Shown here piece after piece: positions 25,609-33,289 of a stretch of 64,000 bases of DNA (position 1 is its first letter; each line of letters opens with the position of its first letter). Source of the stretch: Longimicrobium sp. Lineage in GTDB: Bacteria > Gemmatimonadota > Gemmatimonadetes > Longimicrobiales > Longimicrobiaceae. The notes under the pieces were generated by a model that saw nothing but the letters and a program-made list of their open reading frames with translations, was not told the origin of the DNA and searched no databases. A program made the position numbers and the translations under genes. Location: assembly GCA_036377595.1 (NCBI GenBank), contig DASUYB010000198.1, positions 57,249 to 121,248 of the forward strand. The letters are read 5' to 3'.

Positions 25609-25790
25609 GCGAGCCCCGTTCCAAGGAGACTCGAGCGCCTCTGCGTTCCGTGGTAATCTCGCGCGAAGGCGCCGTTTTACACGCGGAGCTCATCCTGCTC
25701 GACGAGGAGACGCGCCGCAGGCTCACGGCTGAAAACGTCACGTATCTGCGGCCGGCGTATATTCCCGGCGGCAGGCGGGGCAAGAAGTAG
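25605..25790 (+). CDS. Small 61-residue protein coupled to the GAF protein
   Basis: ATG at 25605 overlaps the upstream TGA, so expression is probably coupled. The sequence MSEPRSKETRAPLRSVVISR is followed by an amphipathic strand-helix region (VLHAELILLDEETRRRLTAE) and a basic Gly-rich tail ending GGRRGKK. No family was recognised. Size and coupling fit a regulatory subunit or an adaptor of the 2TM-GAF protein, but this is inference. Confidence 0.6.
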   Translation: MSEPRSKETRAPLRSVVISREGAVLHAELILLDEETRRRLTAENVTYLRPAYIPGGRRGKK

Positions 25791-25913
25791 GTCGCGGCCG
25801 CGCAGATCGCGATCGCCACAGCGGCGCCGGAGCTTTCCGGTGCCGCTTCGTCGTTGGTGCGGCGCGGACGATGCAGCGAGTTCGCCGCGGACCTGTTTCC
25901 CTGGAGGAGAACC

Positions 25914-26195
25914 ATGGCCACGGCTCGCGATCCCGTGTGCGGGATGGACGTCGACACCGAGACCGCCGTGCGCGTCCAGCACGGCGACCACACGCACTAC
26001 TTCTGCTCCGAGGCGTGCCGCGAGAAGTTCCTCGCGGACCCGGCGCGCTACGGCGACGTCCACGCGGCACAAGGCGCCGGCGAGGAAAACCCGCCGTTCA
26101 CCGTGGACGAGCACGGGTTCGCCGCGCCGAAGTTCGGCTCGGCGGGAAGCGGCGGCGCCGAGTTCGAGCCGCTGCCGCCCGGCGTGCGCGACTGA
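25914..26195 (+). CDS. YHS-domain metal-binding protein
   Basis: 93 residues. The YHS domain ARDPVCGMDVDTETAVRVQH followed by HYFCSEACREKFLADPARY occupies the first half. Such domains bind copper or other soft metals through the Cys residues (CGM, CSEAC). The second half is Gly-rich and ends LPPGVRD. ATG at 25914 follows GGAGGAGA. It may act as a small metal chaperone or sensor; no transporter lies beside it. Confidence 0.8.
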   Translation: MATARDPVCGMDVDTETAVRVQHGDHTHYFCSEACREKFLADPARYGDVHAAQGAGEENPPFTVDEHGFAAPKFGSAGSGGAEFEPLPPGVRD

Positions 26196-26302
26196 CGCGT
26201 AGCGGGATCGGACGCATTGCGCCCGGCCGGGCTTGTGGAGCCCGGCTGGGCTCCGCACTTTCGGGGCTCGGACGCCGATCAACCCCACGGGACGGACGAG
26301 CG

Positions 26303-26650
26303 ATGAGCGACTGCATCTTCTGCAGGATCGTGGCGGGCGAGATCCCGTCGCAGCGTGTGCTGGAGGGCGACGACTGGATCGCCATCCGCGACATCAACCC
26401 CGCCGCGCCGGTGCACGTGCTGGTGATCCCCCGCCGCCACGTGGATTCCGTCGCCGCGCTGGAGGATGGGGATGGGGAGCTGGCGGGCCGCCTCCTGCTG
26501 GCCGCGCGCGACGTGGCGCGGCAGGAGGGCGTCGCGGAGAGCGGATACCGCACGGTGATCAACACCGGTCCGCACGGCGGCCAGACGGTGGCGCACCTGC
26601 ACGTCCACGTCATCGGCGGGCGCCAGCTCACCGGCCACGGCACCGCCTGA
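26303..26650 (+). CDS. HIT-family nucleotide hydrolase
   Basis: 115 residues, standard HinT length. CIFCRIVAGEIPSQRVLE opens the protein, and the histidine triad is HLHVHVIGG. Members hydrolyse nucleoside phosphoramidates and related nucleotides. ATG at 26303 is the family start. It lies 107 nt after the YHS gene and 114 nt before the phosphatidylcholine synthase-like gene, all on the plus strand. Confidence 0.92.
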   Translation: MSDCIFCRIVAGEIPSQRVLEGDDWIAIRDINPAAPVHVLVIPRRHVDSVAALEDGDGELAGRLLLAARDVARQEGVAESGYRTVINTGPHGGQTVAHLHVHVIGGRQLTGHGTA

Positions 26651-26764
26651 TCCTCGTCGCCGGCGCCGCCGCTTGCGACGAGCAGCGGCGCCGTCTCCCG
26701 CTCGATCATCTCTCGATCCCCGAGCGATCGTGCACATCTCCGGACTCGTCCCGGTCGTCGTTCC

Positions 26765-27499
26765 GTGAAGGCGCGGACGCTGCTCGCGTGGGGGGTGCAC
26801 GCGTACACGGCGCTGGGGCTGGTCGCCGCGGCGATCGTGGCGGTGCTGGCGGTGCGCGGCGACGCGGGGAGCATCCGCGCGGCGTTCCTGCTCCTCCTCG
26901 CCGCGACGGTGGTGGACGCGAGCGACGGGACGCTGGCGCGCGCGGTGGGCGTGAAGCGCGTGCTGCCGGGGTTCGACGGGCGGCGGCTGGACGACATCAC
27001 CGACTTCCACACCTACACCTCGCTGCCGCTGCTGCTGGTGTGGCGCAGCGGCGTGCTGCGCCCGGAGCAGGCGCCATGGCTGCTGGTGCCGCTCCTGGCC
27101 AGCGCCTATGGCTTCTCGCAGGTCGACGCGAAGACGGAGGATGGCTACTTCCGCGGGTTTCCGTCGTACTGGAACGTGGTCGCCTTCTACCTCCACCATC
27201 TCCGCCCGGCGCCTGATGTTGCGCTGGCGGTGCTGCTGGGGCTGGCGGCGCTGACGTTCGTCCCCGCGAAGTACCTGTATCCCTCGCAGCCTGGCGCGCT
27301 CAACCGCTGGACGGCCGTCTTCGCGGCTGCGTGGGCCGCCGTGCTCGTGCTCGTCCTGCTCGACGTCGCCAGGCCGCCGCGGCCGTGGCTGCTCACGTCA
27401 CTCGTCTTCCCCGTCTTCTACATGCTCGTGTCGTGGTGGATCAGCGTGCGCGACTGGAGGCGGGACCGTGGCGCCGGGAGATCGGCGGGTGGCGGGTGA
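26765..27499 (+). CDS. pcs: Phosphatidylcholine synthase-like CDP-alcohol phosphotransferase
   Basis: 244 residues with about seven membrane segments. The catalytic motif reads D51-xx-D54-G55-xx-A58-R59, then 12 residues, G72-xxx-D76-xxx-D80 (DASDGTLAR and GRRLDDITD). The 12-residue spacing between AR and G is the signature of bacterial phosphatidylcholine synthase; other CDP-alcohol phosphotransferases have 8. It would condense CDP-diacylglycerol with choline. Length also fits Pcs (about 240). Start at GTG 26765. No choline transporter is nearby. Confidence 0.75.
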   Translation: MKARTLLAWGVHAYTALGLVAAAIVAVLAVRGDAGSIRAAFLLLLAATVVDASDGTLARAVGVKRVLPGFDGRRLDDITDFHTYTSLPLLLVWRSGVLRPEQAPWLLVPLLASAYGFSQVDAKTEDGYFRGFPSYWNVVAFYLHHLRPAPDVALAVLLGLAALTFVPAKYLYPSQPGALNRWTAVFAAAWAAVLVLVLLDVARPPRPWLLTSLVFPVFYMLVSWWISVRDWRRDRGAGRSAGGG

Positions 27500-27627
27500 A
27501 TCGTCCCGCGCGGCGACTTGTAGGGGCCGCCGTGCGTTTGTATCTTCCTGACTCCACACGGTTTCCACGGCGATTTCCCCCGCGCCGCCCGCACCATCCC
27601 CGTCAAACTCCGCCCGAGGCTCGACCG

Positions 27628-28251
27628 ATGAGCGAGATCCAGTTCAGCGACAACTACAACGACCTGTCCACCGACACCGGCTTCCAGTTCGAGTTCTTCT
27701 GCGAGCACTGCCGCGAGGCGTGGCGCTCGCCGTTCGACCGCTACGCGGCGGGAACGGCGGAGAGCCTGCTGGGCGCAGCCGAGGGGCTGTTCGGCGGGTT
27801 CTTCGGCACGGCGCGCAACGCGGTGAGCAACCTGCGCGGCGCGGGGTGGAGCAAGGCGCACGACGACGCCCTGCGCAAGGCGGTGGCGCAGGCGCGCGAC
27901 CACTTCCACCGCTGCGCGCGCTGCGCCAACCACTACTGCGACAACTGCTGGAACGAGGACGAGGGCGTGTGCACCGTGTGCGTGCCGCGGCTGGACGCGG
28001 AGCTCTCGGCCATCCGCCGCGAGGCCAAGCTGAGCCGCGCCCGCGAGGAGGCGTATGCGCAGGCCACCGTCAGCCAGGCGGACCTCACCGACCGCGTGGT
28101 CAGCTGCCGCGACTGCGGGGCGCCCGTCGGGAAGGCGAAATTCTGCCCCGAATGCGGCACGTCCGTCTCGCTCACCCGCACCTGCGGCTCGTGCGAGGCC
28201 GAGATCCCCACCTCGTCCAAGTTCTGCCCCGAGTGCGGGGCCAAGTCGTAG
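27628..28251 (+). CDS. Zinc-ribbon protein
   Basis: 207 residues. An N-terminal domain with CEHCREAW and a paired CARCANHYCDNCWNEDEGVC suggests one zinc site; a helical region with LSAIRREAKLSRAREEAY follows, and the C-terminus has two zinc ribbons, CRDCGAP...FCPECGTS and CGSCEAEIP...FCPECGAK. No enzymatic motif. A Gly-rich stretch (AEGLFGGFFGTARNAVSN) is unusual for this kind of protein and may contact membranes. Probably a scaffold or regulator. ATG at 27628. Confidence 0.8.
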   Translation: MSEIQFSDNYNDLSTDTGFQFEFFCEHCREAWRSPFDRYAAGTAESLLGAAEGLFGGFFGTARNAVSNLRGAGWSKAHDDALRKAVAQARDHFHRCARCANHYCDNCWNEDEGVCTVCVPRLDAELSAIRREAKLSRAREEAYAQATVSQADLTDRVVSCRDCGAPVGKAKFCPECGTSVSLTRTCGSCEAEIPTSSKFCPECGAKS

Positions 28252-28282
28252 GCGGGGACCGGGAGATCGGCGGCGGCGCGGC

Positions 28283-28549
28283 TCAGGGGTAGCGCCGTCG
28301 CCCCGCGCCGGCCAGGAGGCGGAGGACGAACAGCAGCACGATGGCGCCGATGAAGGCGACGAAGATGGTGCCTGCCAAGCCGCCGAACGGGGTGCCCACG
28401 TTCAGCAGGCTGAACAGCCAGCCGCCCACGAACGCGCCCACGATGCCCACGATGATGTCGCCGATCAGCCCGTAGCCGATCCCGCCCATCACCACCGACG
28501 CCAGCACGCCGGCGATCAGCCCCACCAGGATCCACATCAGGATACCCAT
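28283..28549 (-). CDS. GlsB/YeaQ/YmgE-family stress membrane protein
   Basis: 88 residues, almost entirely three membrane segments with Gly-rich motifs (LVGLIAGVLASVVMGGIGYG, IIVGIVGAFVGGWLFSLL). These small proteins are general-stress and alkaline-shock induced membrane proteins of unclear biochemical role. ATG at 28549 with AAGGGA upstream is preferred to a TTG at 28555. It converges on the zinc-ribbon gene and is divergent from the next membrane-protein gene. Confidence 0.9.
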   Translation of the reverse strand: MGILMWILVGLIAGVLASVVMGGIGYGLIGDIIVGIVGAFVGGWLFSLLNVGTPFGGLAGTIFVAFIGAIVLLFVLRLLAGAGRRRYP

Positions 28550-28746
28550 GGCCAATCCCTTTCGCTTGAGGGTCCGACGCTGAACGGGGCAACCGCCGTG
28601 CCGACTCCGCCGGCGGTGAAACGCGGATCGGCATCTCCTCGTATCGTAAGCGCCTGCGGCAGAACGAGCTGCGGGATTCGATGGATCGGTCGACGAGCGC
28701 GCCGGATGACGGCGCCGACACTTCTCTCCGAAGGAGCGAACGAGCG

Positions 28747-29151
28747 ATGGAAGAGCAGCTTTCGTCCCACGAGCGGCGCGGCGCGGGCGGCACCGAGGGC
28801 GGCGTGGCCACCTTCTTCGTGGGCGTGGCGATGGCGGCGGCGGGCGCGTACCTCCTCACCAGCCGGGTGACGGTGGTCAGCGGTGCGTGGCAGATCTGGG
28901 GCTACAGCGGCTTCGGGCTGTCGCTGATCCCGCTGATGCTGGGGATCGGGATGCTGTTCTACGACGGCCGCTCGCTCCTGGCCAAGCTGCTGATCCTGGT
29001 GGGCGTGGTGATCATCATCGCCGGGATCATCTCCAACCTGAACGTCTATTTCCAGCACACGCCGCTGTTCGCGGTGGTGATGATGCTGGTGCTCCTCTGC
29101 GGCGGCGTCGGCCTGGTCCTCCGCTCCATCCGCCCCATGCGCGGCGGTTGA
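28747..29151 (+). CDS. Small membrane protein, unknown
   Basis: 134 residues from ATG 28747; an upstream in-frame start at 28681 would add 22 hydrophilic residues. Four membrane segments: VATFFVGVAMAAAGAYLLTS, FGLSLIPLMLGIGMLF, LLAKLLILVGVVIIIAGIIS and LFAVVMMLVLLCGGVGLVL. The C-terminus is basic (RSIRPMRGG). No family was recognised. It is divergently transcribed from the GlsB-like stress protein gene, so a stress or envelope role is possible. Confidence 0.7.
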   Translation: MEEQLSSHERRGAGGTEGGVATFFVGVAMAAAGAYLLTSRVTVVSGAWQIWGYSGFGLSLIPLMLGIGMLFYDGRSLLAKLLILVGVVIIIAGIISNLNVYFQHTPLFAVVMMLVLLCGGVGLVLRSIRPMRGG

Positions 29152-29264
29152 CCATCCTCGCTGGCGACGAACGACGGGGCGCGTCCGCCGGGTGGCGGGC
29201 GCGCCCCGTGCCGTTGTACGATGCCGCGCGGCACGTCGAACGAAGAACGGGACGAGAGAACGAG

Positions 29265-29783
29265 ATGGAGCAGCTGAAGCTGGTGGACGACGGGACGTGG
29301 CAGCCGATCCGCGTGCTGTTCGTATGCCTGGGCAACATCTGCCGGAGCCCGCTGGCGGAGGCGGTGTTCCGGCACCTGGTGGCGGAGCGGGGATGGTCGG
29401 ACCGCTTCGAGATCGACTCGGCGGGGACGAGCGGATGGCATCGCGGCGCGCCGCCAGACCGGCGCAGCGCCGAGACCGCGCGGCGGCGGGGAATCGCGCT
29501 CACGGGCGCCAGCCGCAAGGTGACGGCGACGGATCTGCGCCGTTTCGACTACGTGATCGCGATGGACGCGGAGAACCGCGAGGCGCTCGACGAGTTGCAC
29601 GCGAGCACCGGCGGCACCGCCGAGGTCCGCCGGCTGCGCGAGTTCGAGCCCGGCGCGGCGTCGCTCGATGTGCCCGACCCCTACTATGGCGGCCCGCGCG
29701 GTTTCGAGGACGTGCACGACATCGTGGAGCGCGCGTGCGCCGGGCTGCTGGCGCGCATCGCCACCCAGCGCGGGCTGCGGTGA
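29265..29783 (+). CDS. Low-molecular-weight protein tyrosine phosphatase
   Basis: 172 residues. The active-site P-loop VCLGNICRSP has the nucleophile Cys21 and Arg27, and the general acid is the Asp in DVPDPYYGG. In bacteria such enzymes act on tyrosine kinases of exopolysaccharide export or on metabolite phosphates; some homologues dephosphorylate protein-bound fructosamine or ribulosamine 5-phosphates. The next gene encodes a fructosamine kinase-like protein and starts at GTG 29780, overlapping this stop (GTGA). That pairing suggests protein deglycation or its control. Confidence 0.92.
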   Translation: MEQLKLVDDGTWQPIRVLFVCLGNICRSPLAEAVFRHLVAERGWSDRFEIDSAGTSGWHRGAPPDRRSAETARRRGIALTGASRKVTATDLRRFDYVIAMDAENREALDELHASTGGTAEVRRLREFEPGAASLDVPDPYYGGPRGFEDVHDIVERACAGLLARIATQRGLR

Positions 29784-30739
29784 CGCTTCCCGCCGCCGTG
29801 CACGCCGCCGTCGAGCGGCGGGTGGGAGCGATCCGCTCCGTCTCGCCCGTCGGCGGCGGGTGCATCAGCGAGACGTACCGGGTGGAGACGGGGGATGGCG
29901 CCATCTTCCTCAAGCATCATCCCGCCGCGCCCGACGGCTTCTTCGCCGCGGAGGCCGACGGGCTGCGCGCCCTCCGCGCCGCCGCGGGCGATGCGCTGCG
30001 AATCCCCGCCGTCGTCGCAATCGACGATGGAGATGATGCCTCTCGCGGAGACGTGGAGAATGCGGAGGAAGATGGTGGCACCTCCGCGTCTCCGCGTCTC
30101 CGCGTGAGTCCAGGAGGATGCTGGATCGCGCTCGAGTGGCTGGAGCCGGGGCAGCGCGGCCGCGACTTCGGCGAGCGGCTGGGGCGGGGACTGGCGGCAC
30201 TCCACCGCGCGGGCGTTGCGGGGGGATGGGGATGGGAGCGCTCGAACTTCATCGGCGCGCTCCCGCAGGAGAACGAATCCGCGGCGACGTGGGCGGAGTT
30301 CTGGCGCGACCGCCGCCTCCTCCCGCAGCTCCGCCTGGCCGCGGAGGCGGGGCGCGACACCGGGCCGCGCGGGGAGTGGGATCGCCTCTTCGCCCGTCTC
30401 CCCTGGCTGCTGGCGGACGTGGGGCACGACGCGCCGTCGCTGCTGCACGGCGACCTGTGGGGCGGAAACGTCCTCTCCGCGTCGGGTGATCCGGCGCTGA
30501 TCGACCCCGCCGTCTACCGCGGCCATCGCGAGGTGGACCTGGCGATGACGGAGCTGTTCGGCGGCTTCGATCCGCGCTTCTACGGCGCGTACGCCGAGGC
30601 GTGGCCGCTGCGCCCCGGCTATCGCGAGATCCGGCGCGACATCTACCAACTGTACTATCTCCTCGCCCACGTCACCCTCTTCGGCGGCGGCTACGGCGCG
30701 CAGACGCTGGCGACGCTGCGGCGCGTGCTCGCCGCGTAG
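29780..30739 (+). CDS. Fructosamine kinase-like protein with an in-frame repeat insertion
   Basis: 319 residues; relatives are near 290. Kinase-fold motifs: GGGCISETYRVE (loop), FLKHHPAAPDGFF (catalytic Lys), EADGLRALR, LHGDLWGGNVL (catalytic Asp) and LIDPAVYRGHREVDLAM (metal-binding Asp). Residues about 87-110 (DDASRGDVENAEEDGGTSAS and onward) are encoded by DNA that matches an intergenic inverted-repeat family and break an otherwise normal region just before WIALEWLEPGQ. Fructosamine and ribulosamine kinases phosphorylate glycated lysines and start deglycation. The reading frame is preserved through the insert; whether the enzyme is active is not known. Confidence 0.85.
   Translation: MTLPAAVHAAVERRVGAIRSVSPVGGGCISETYRVETGDGAIFLKHHPAAPDGFFAAEADGLRALRAAAGDALRIPAVVAIDDGDDASRGDVENAEEDGGTSASPRLRVSPGGCWIALEWLEPGQRGRDFGERLGRGLAALHRAGVAGGWGWERSNFIGALPQENESAATWAEFWRDRRLLPQLRLAAEAGRDTGPRGEWDRLFARLPWLLADVGHDAPSLLHGDLWGGNVLSASGDPALIDPAVYRGHREVDLAMTELFGGFDPRFYGAYAEAWPLRPGYREIRRDIYQLYYLLAHVTLFGGGYGAQTLATLRRVLAA
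30040..30108. repeat. CGCGGAGA-family repeat inside the kinase gene
   Basis: CTCTCGCGGAGACGTGGAGA opens the left arm. The right arm, 30082-30108, is identical over all 27 nt to 50026-50052 in the intergenic copy of this family. The two arms are inverted with respect to each other as in the other copies. Here the element lies within a continuous reading frame. Confidence 0.85.
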
Positions 30740-30840
30740 GCGTCCGCCGACCTCGTCACGAAAGCCTTTGACCGGAGCCCCTTCGCCCTTATCCCTTCGA
30801 TTGCGTGACCAACATCCGTTCACATCCTCCCCGTCCTCCC

Positions 30841-31500
30841 ATGAGCACCGCCACCACCCTCCCGTTCGCCGGCCGCCATCCCGTGCTCGCGTCCGTCCTG
30901 CGCCACCTCCTCGGCTTCGCCGTGCTCGCGGGCCTCATCGCCCTGAATCGCTGGATCTTCGCCGAGTGGCTGGGCGCAGACTACCTGGGCTGGTACCGCG
31001 CGAACGCCGACAAGCTGTCGTTCACCCTGGCCGTTGCCGCGATCGTGTGGGGCGAGCAGATGGACCGCCACACGGGGCTGATCGGCACCAACCCGCTGGA
31101 CCAGCTCGGCTCGTACCTGCAGCTCATGGGCGTGACGCTGCTGACGCTCGGCACGGGGTGGAGGTCGCGGAGCGGCCGCGTCTCCGTGTTCGATGTCCTG
31201 CTCGGCGCGCCGGTGATGGCCGCGTTCGTCGTGGCGGTGCTGGCATGGCTCGTGTTCGTCGCTCCGCTGCAGTACTTCGTGCAGCTGGTCTGCGGCGCGC
31301 CCGCGCGCGTCGCCCTGTATTCGGACCGCAGGACGATCATTCGCTGGGACCAGGTGAAGATGGAGACGAAGGAGGTCGCGCGGATGGAGGAGACGCCCGA
31401 GGGGTGGTGGGGCTCGGTGTTCGCGGAGAAGCCGGTGAAGGTCACCACGGCCTTCGCCACGATGCTGATGGTGGCGCTGAAGGCGCTGCACGTGCTCTGA
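30841..31500 (+). CDS. Membrane protein of unknown function
   Basis: 219 residues from ATG 30841, or 231 from GTG 30805. There are about three membrane segments: LRHLLGFAVLAGLIALNRWI, TLAVAAIVWG... and VMAAFVVAVLAWLVFVAPLQ. A soluble tail follows with DRRTIIRWDQVKMETKEVAR. No known family recognised. The neighbour upstream is the kinase gene, with 100 nt between. Codon use is typical, so it is likely real. Confidence 0.65.
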   Translation: MSTATTLPFAGRHPVLASVLRHLLGFAVLAGLIALNRWIFAEWLGADYLGWYRANADKLSFTLAVAAIVWGEQMDRHTGLIGTNPLDQLGSYLQLMGVTLLTLGTGWRSRSGRVSVFDVLLGAPVMAAFVVAVLAWLVFVAPLQYFVQLVCGAPARVALYSDRRTIIRWDQVKMETKEVARMEETPEGWWGSVFAEKPVKVTTAFATMLMVALKALHVL

Positions 31501-31658
31501 GATCCGATCGCCACTCGCGATCCGGCGAAGCGGCCCTGCGCGACCTGCGCGGGGCCGCTTTCCCGTCCGCGGCGCGACGGTTGCTTCCATCCCCCTTCGT
31601 TCGTTCCTACATTCGGACAGCCGGGCGCACTGGTACAGGGATGGTATGGATGCCGGGC

Positions 31659-31690
31659 GCACTCCCGCACTTCCGCACTCACGCACTCCC
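31659..31690. repeat. Short CGCACT repeat cluster, reverse of the AGTGCGA cluster
   Basis: GCACTCCCGCACTTCCGCAC followed by TCACGCACTCCC is the reverse-complement type of the units at 6323-6354. It lies just before the cardiolipin synthase gene and, if the upstream ATG at 31646 were used, would encode its first residues. Confidence 0.6.
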
Positions 31691-31693
31691 CAG

Positions 31694-33241
31694 GTGAGCG
31701 AAACCGTCCCGCCGCCGCAGCCCGTGTACGTGCACCACCGCATGCCGCCGCCGCAGGGCAACTCCGTGGCGGTGCGCACGCTGGTGCGCTACGCCGAGCG
31801 CGCGATGGAGCGGGCGACCGACGCGCCGCAGGTGCGCGGCAACACCGCGCGGCTGCTGGTTGACGGCACGCAGGCGTTCCCCGCCTGGCTGGCGGCCATC
31901 GAGGGCGCGCGCGACTGGATCCACCTGGAGAACTACATCATCCGCGGCGACCGCACGGGGCTGCGCTTTCGCGAGGCGCTGTGCGACCGCGCGCGCGACG
32001 GGGTGAAGGTGCGCGCGCTGTTCGACTGGATAGGGTGCTGGGCCACGCCCGGGCGCTTCTTCAAGCCGCTGCGCGACGCGGGGGTGGAGGTGCGCTTCTT
32101 CGCCCCGCCGCGGGCCACGAACCCGCTCGGCTTCCTCCGCCGCGACCACCGCAAGGTCGTCGCCGTCGACGGCACCTGGGCGTCGGTGGCGGGGATGTGC
32201 ATCGGCGACGAGTGGGCGGGCCACCCGGAGCGTGGCATCCCCGCCTGGCGCGACACGGGCGCCGAGTTCCGCGGGCCCGTCGCCGCCGCCCTCGACGTAG
32301 CCTTCTCGCGCACCTGGGCCATCGCCGGCGCGCCGCTCCCCCCGGGCGAGATCCCCGACCCGGAGCGCGCCCGCGCCGTCGGCGACGTCTCCGTGCGCGT
32401 GGTCGAGGGGGTGCCCGCCAAGTCCCGCATCTACCGGCTGTCGCAGTTCCTGACGCTGGCGGTGGAGCGGCGCTTCTGGATCACCGACCCCTACTTCCTC
32501 GTCCCCCCGGCCATGGCGGAGGCGCTGTCGTCGGCCGCGCGCACCGGGGTGGACGTGCGCGTGCTGCTGCCGGCGTTCAACAACTGGCCGATCGTGGGGG
32601 GGATGAGCCGCGCGGGGTACCGGCCGCTGCTGGAGGCGGGGGTGAGGATCTTCGAGTGGGAGGGGCCGATGATCCACGCCAAGACCGCGGTGGCCGACGG
32701 CGTGTGGTCGCGCGTGGGGAGCAGCAACCAGAACCTGGCGTCGCTGCTGGGCAACTGGGAGCTCGACGTGGCGGTGACGGACCGGCACTTCGCCGCGGCG
32801 ATGGAGGAGCTGTTCGAGAGCGACCTGGCCAGCTCGGTGGAGATCAAGCTGCTGAGCTCGCGCGTGTCCCGCAGCCCCTACCGCGACCGCCGCACGGCCG
32901 AGCGGGTGCTGGTGGAGAACCCGCACGACGAGCACAAGCCCGGACGCGCCGCCGCCCGCGAGGCCCGCGCGCGCTCCTACCGCGGCACCGAGCTGGGGCG
33001 CCTGCTCGGTCGCCTGTCGCGTGCCGGCTCGGTGCTGGTGCGCGCGCTCATCGGCGAGCGGCTGATCGGCAGCGAGGACATCGGCTGGATCGCGATCGTG
33101 GCGCTGCTGCTCTTCCTCGTCTCGGCCGTGGGGTTCCTGTTCCCGAGCTGGCTGGCCTGGCCCGCCGCCTTCTTCATCTTCTGGATCGGCGTCGCCGCCC
33201 TGATCCGCATCGCCACGCAGCGAAAGCCGCCGGAAGGGTGA
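31694..33241 (+). CDS. Cardiolipin synthase-like phospholipase D family protein
   Basis: 515 residues from GTG 31694. Two HKD motifs: HRKVVAVDG (His152) and IHAKTAVADG (His328), each followed by the GSxNxx-type pattern (VAGMCIGDE and GSSNQN). Such enzymes join phosphatidylglycerol molecules into cardiolipin or transfer phosphatidyl groups. Here the membrane segments are at the C-terminus (IAIVALLLFLVSAVGFLF and PAAFFIFWIGVAALI), unlike the N-terminal position in the classical enzyme. The alternative ATG at 31646 would prepend residues encoded by a repeat and is less likely. Confidence 0.85.
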   Translation: MSETVPPPQPVYVHHRMPPPQGNSVAVRTLVRYAERAMERATDAPQVRGNTARLLVDGTQAFPAWLAAIEGARDWIHLENYIIRGDRTGLRFREALCDRARDGVKVRALFDWIGCWATPGRFFKPLRDAGVEVRFFAPPRATNPLGFLRRDHRKVVAVDGTWASVAGMCIGDEWAGHPERGIPAWRDTGAEFRGPVAAALDVAFSRTWAIAGAPLPPGEIPDPERARAVGDVSVRVVEGVPAKSRIYRLSQFLTLAVERRFWITDPYFLVPPAMAEALSSAARTGVDVRVLLPAFNNWPIVGGMSRAGYRPLLEAGVRIFEWEGPMIHAKTAVADGVWSRVGSSNQNLASLLGNWELDVAVTDRHFAAAMEELFESDLASSVEIKLLSSRVSRSPYRDRRTAERVLVENPHDEHKPGRAAAREARARSYRGTELGRLLGRLSRAGSVLVRALIGERLIGSEDIGWIAIVALLLFLVSAVGFLFPSWLAWPAAFFIFWIGVAALIRIATQRKPPEG

Positions 33242-33289
33242 CATCCCCCGTCCGGTGACGGTTCAATAGACCCACCCCGTGACGATCCA

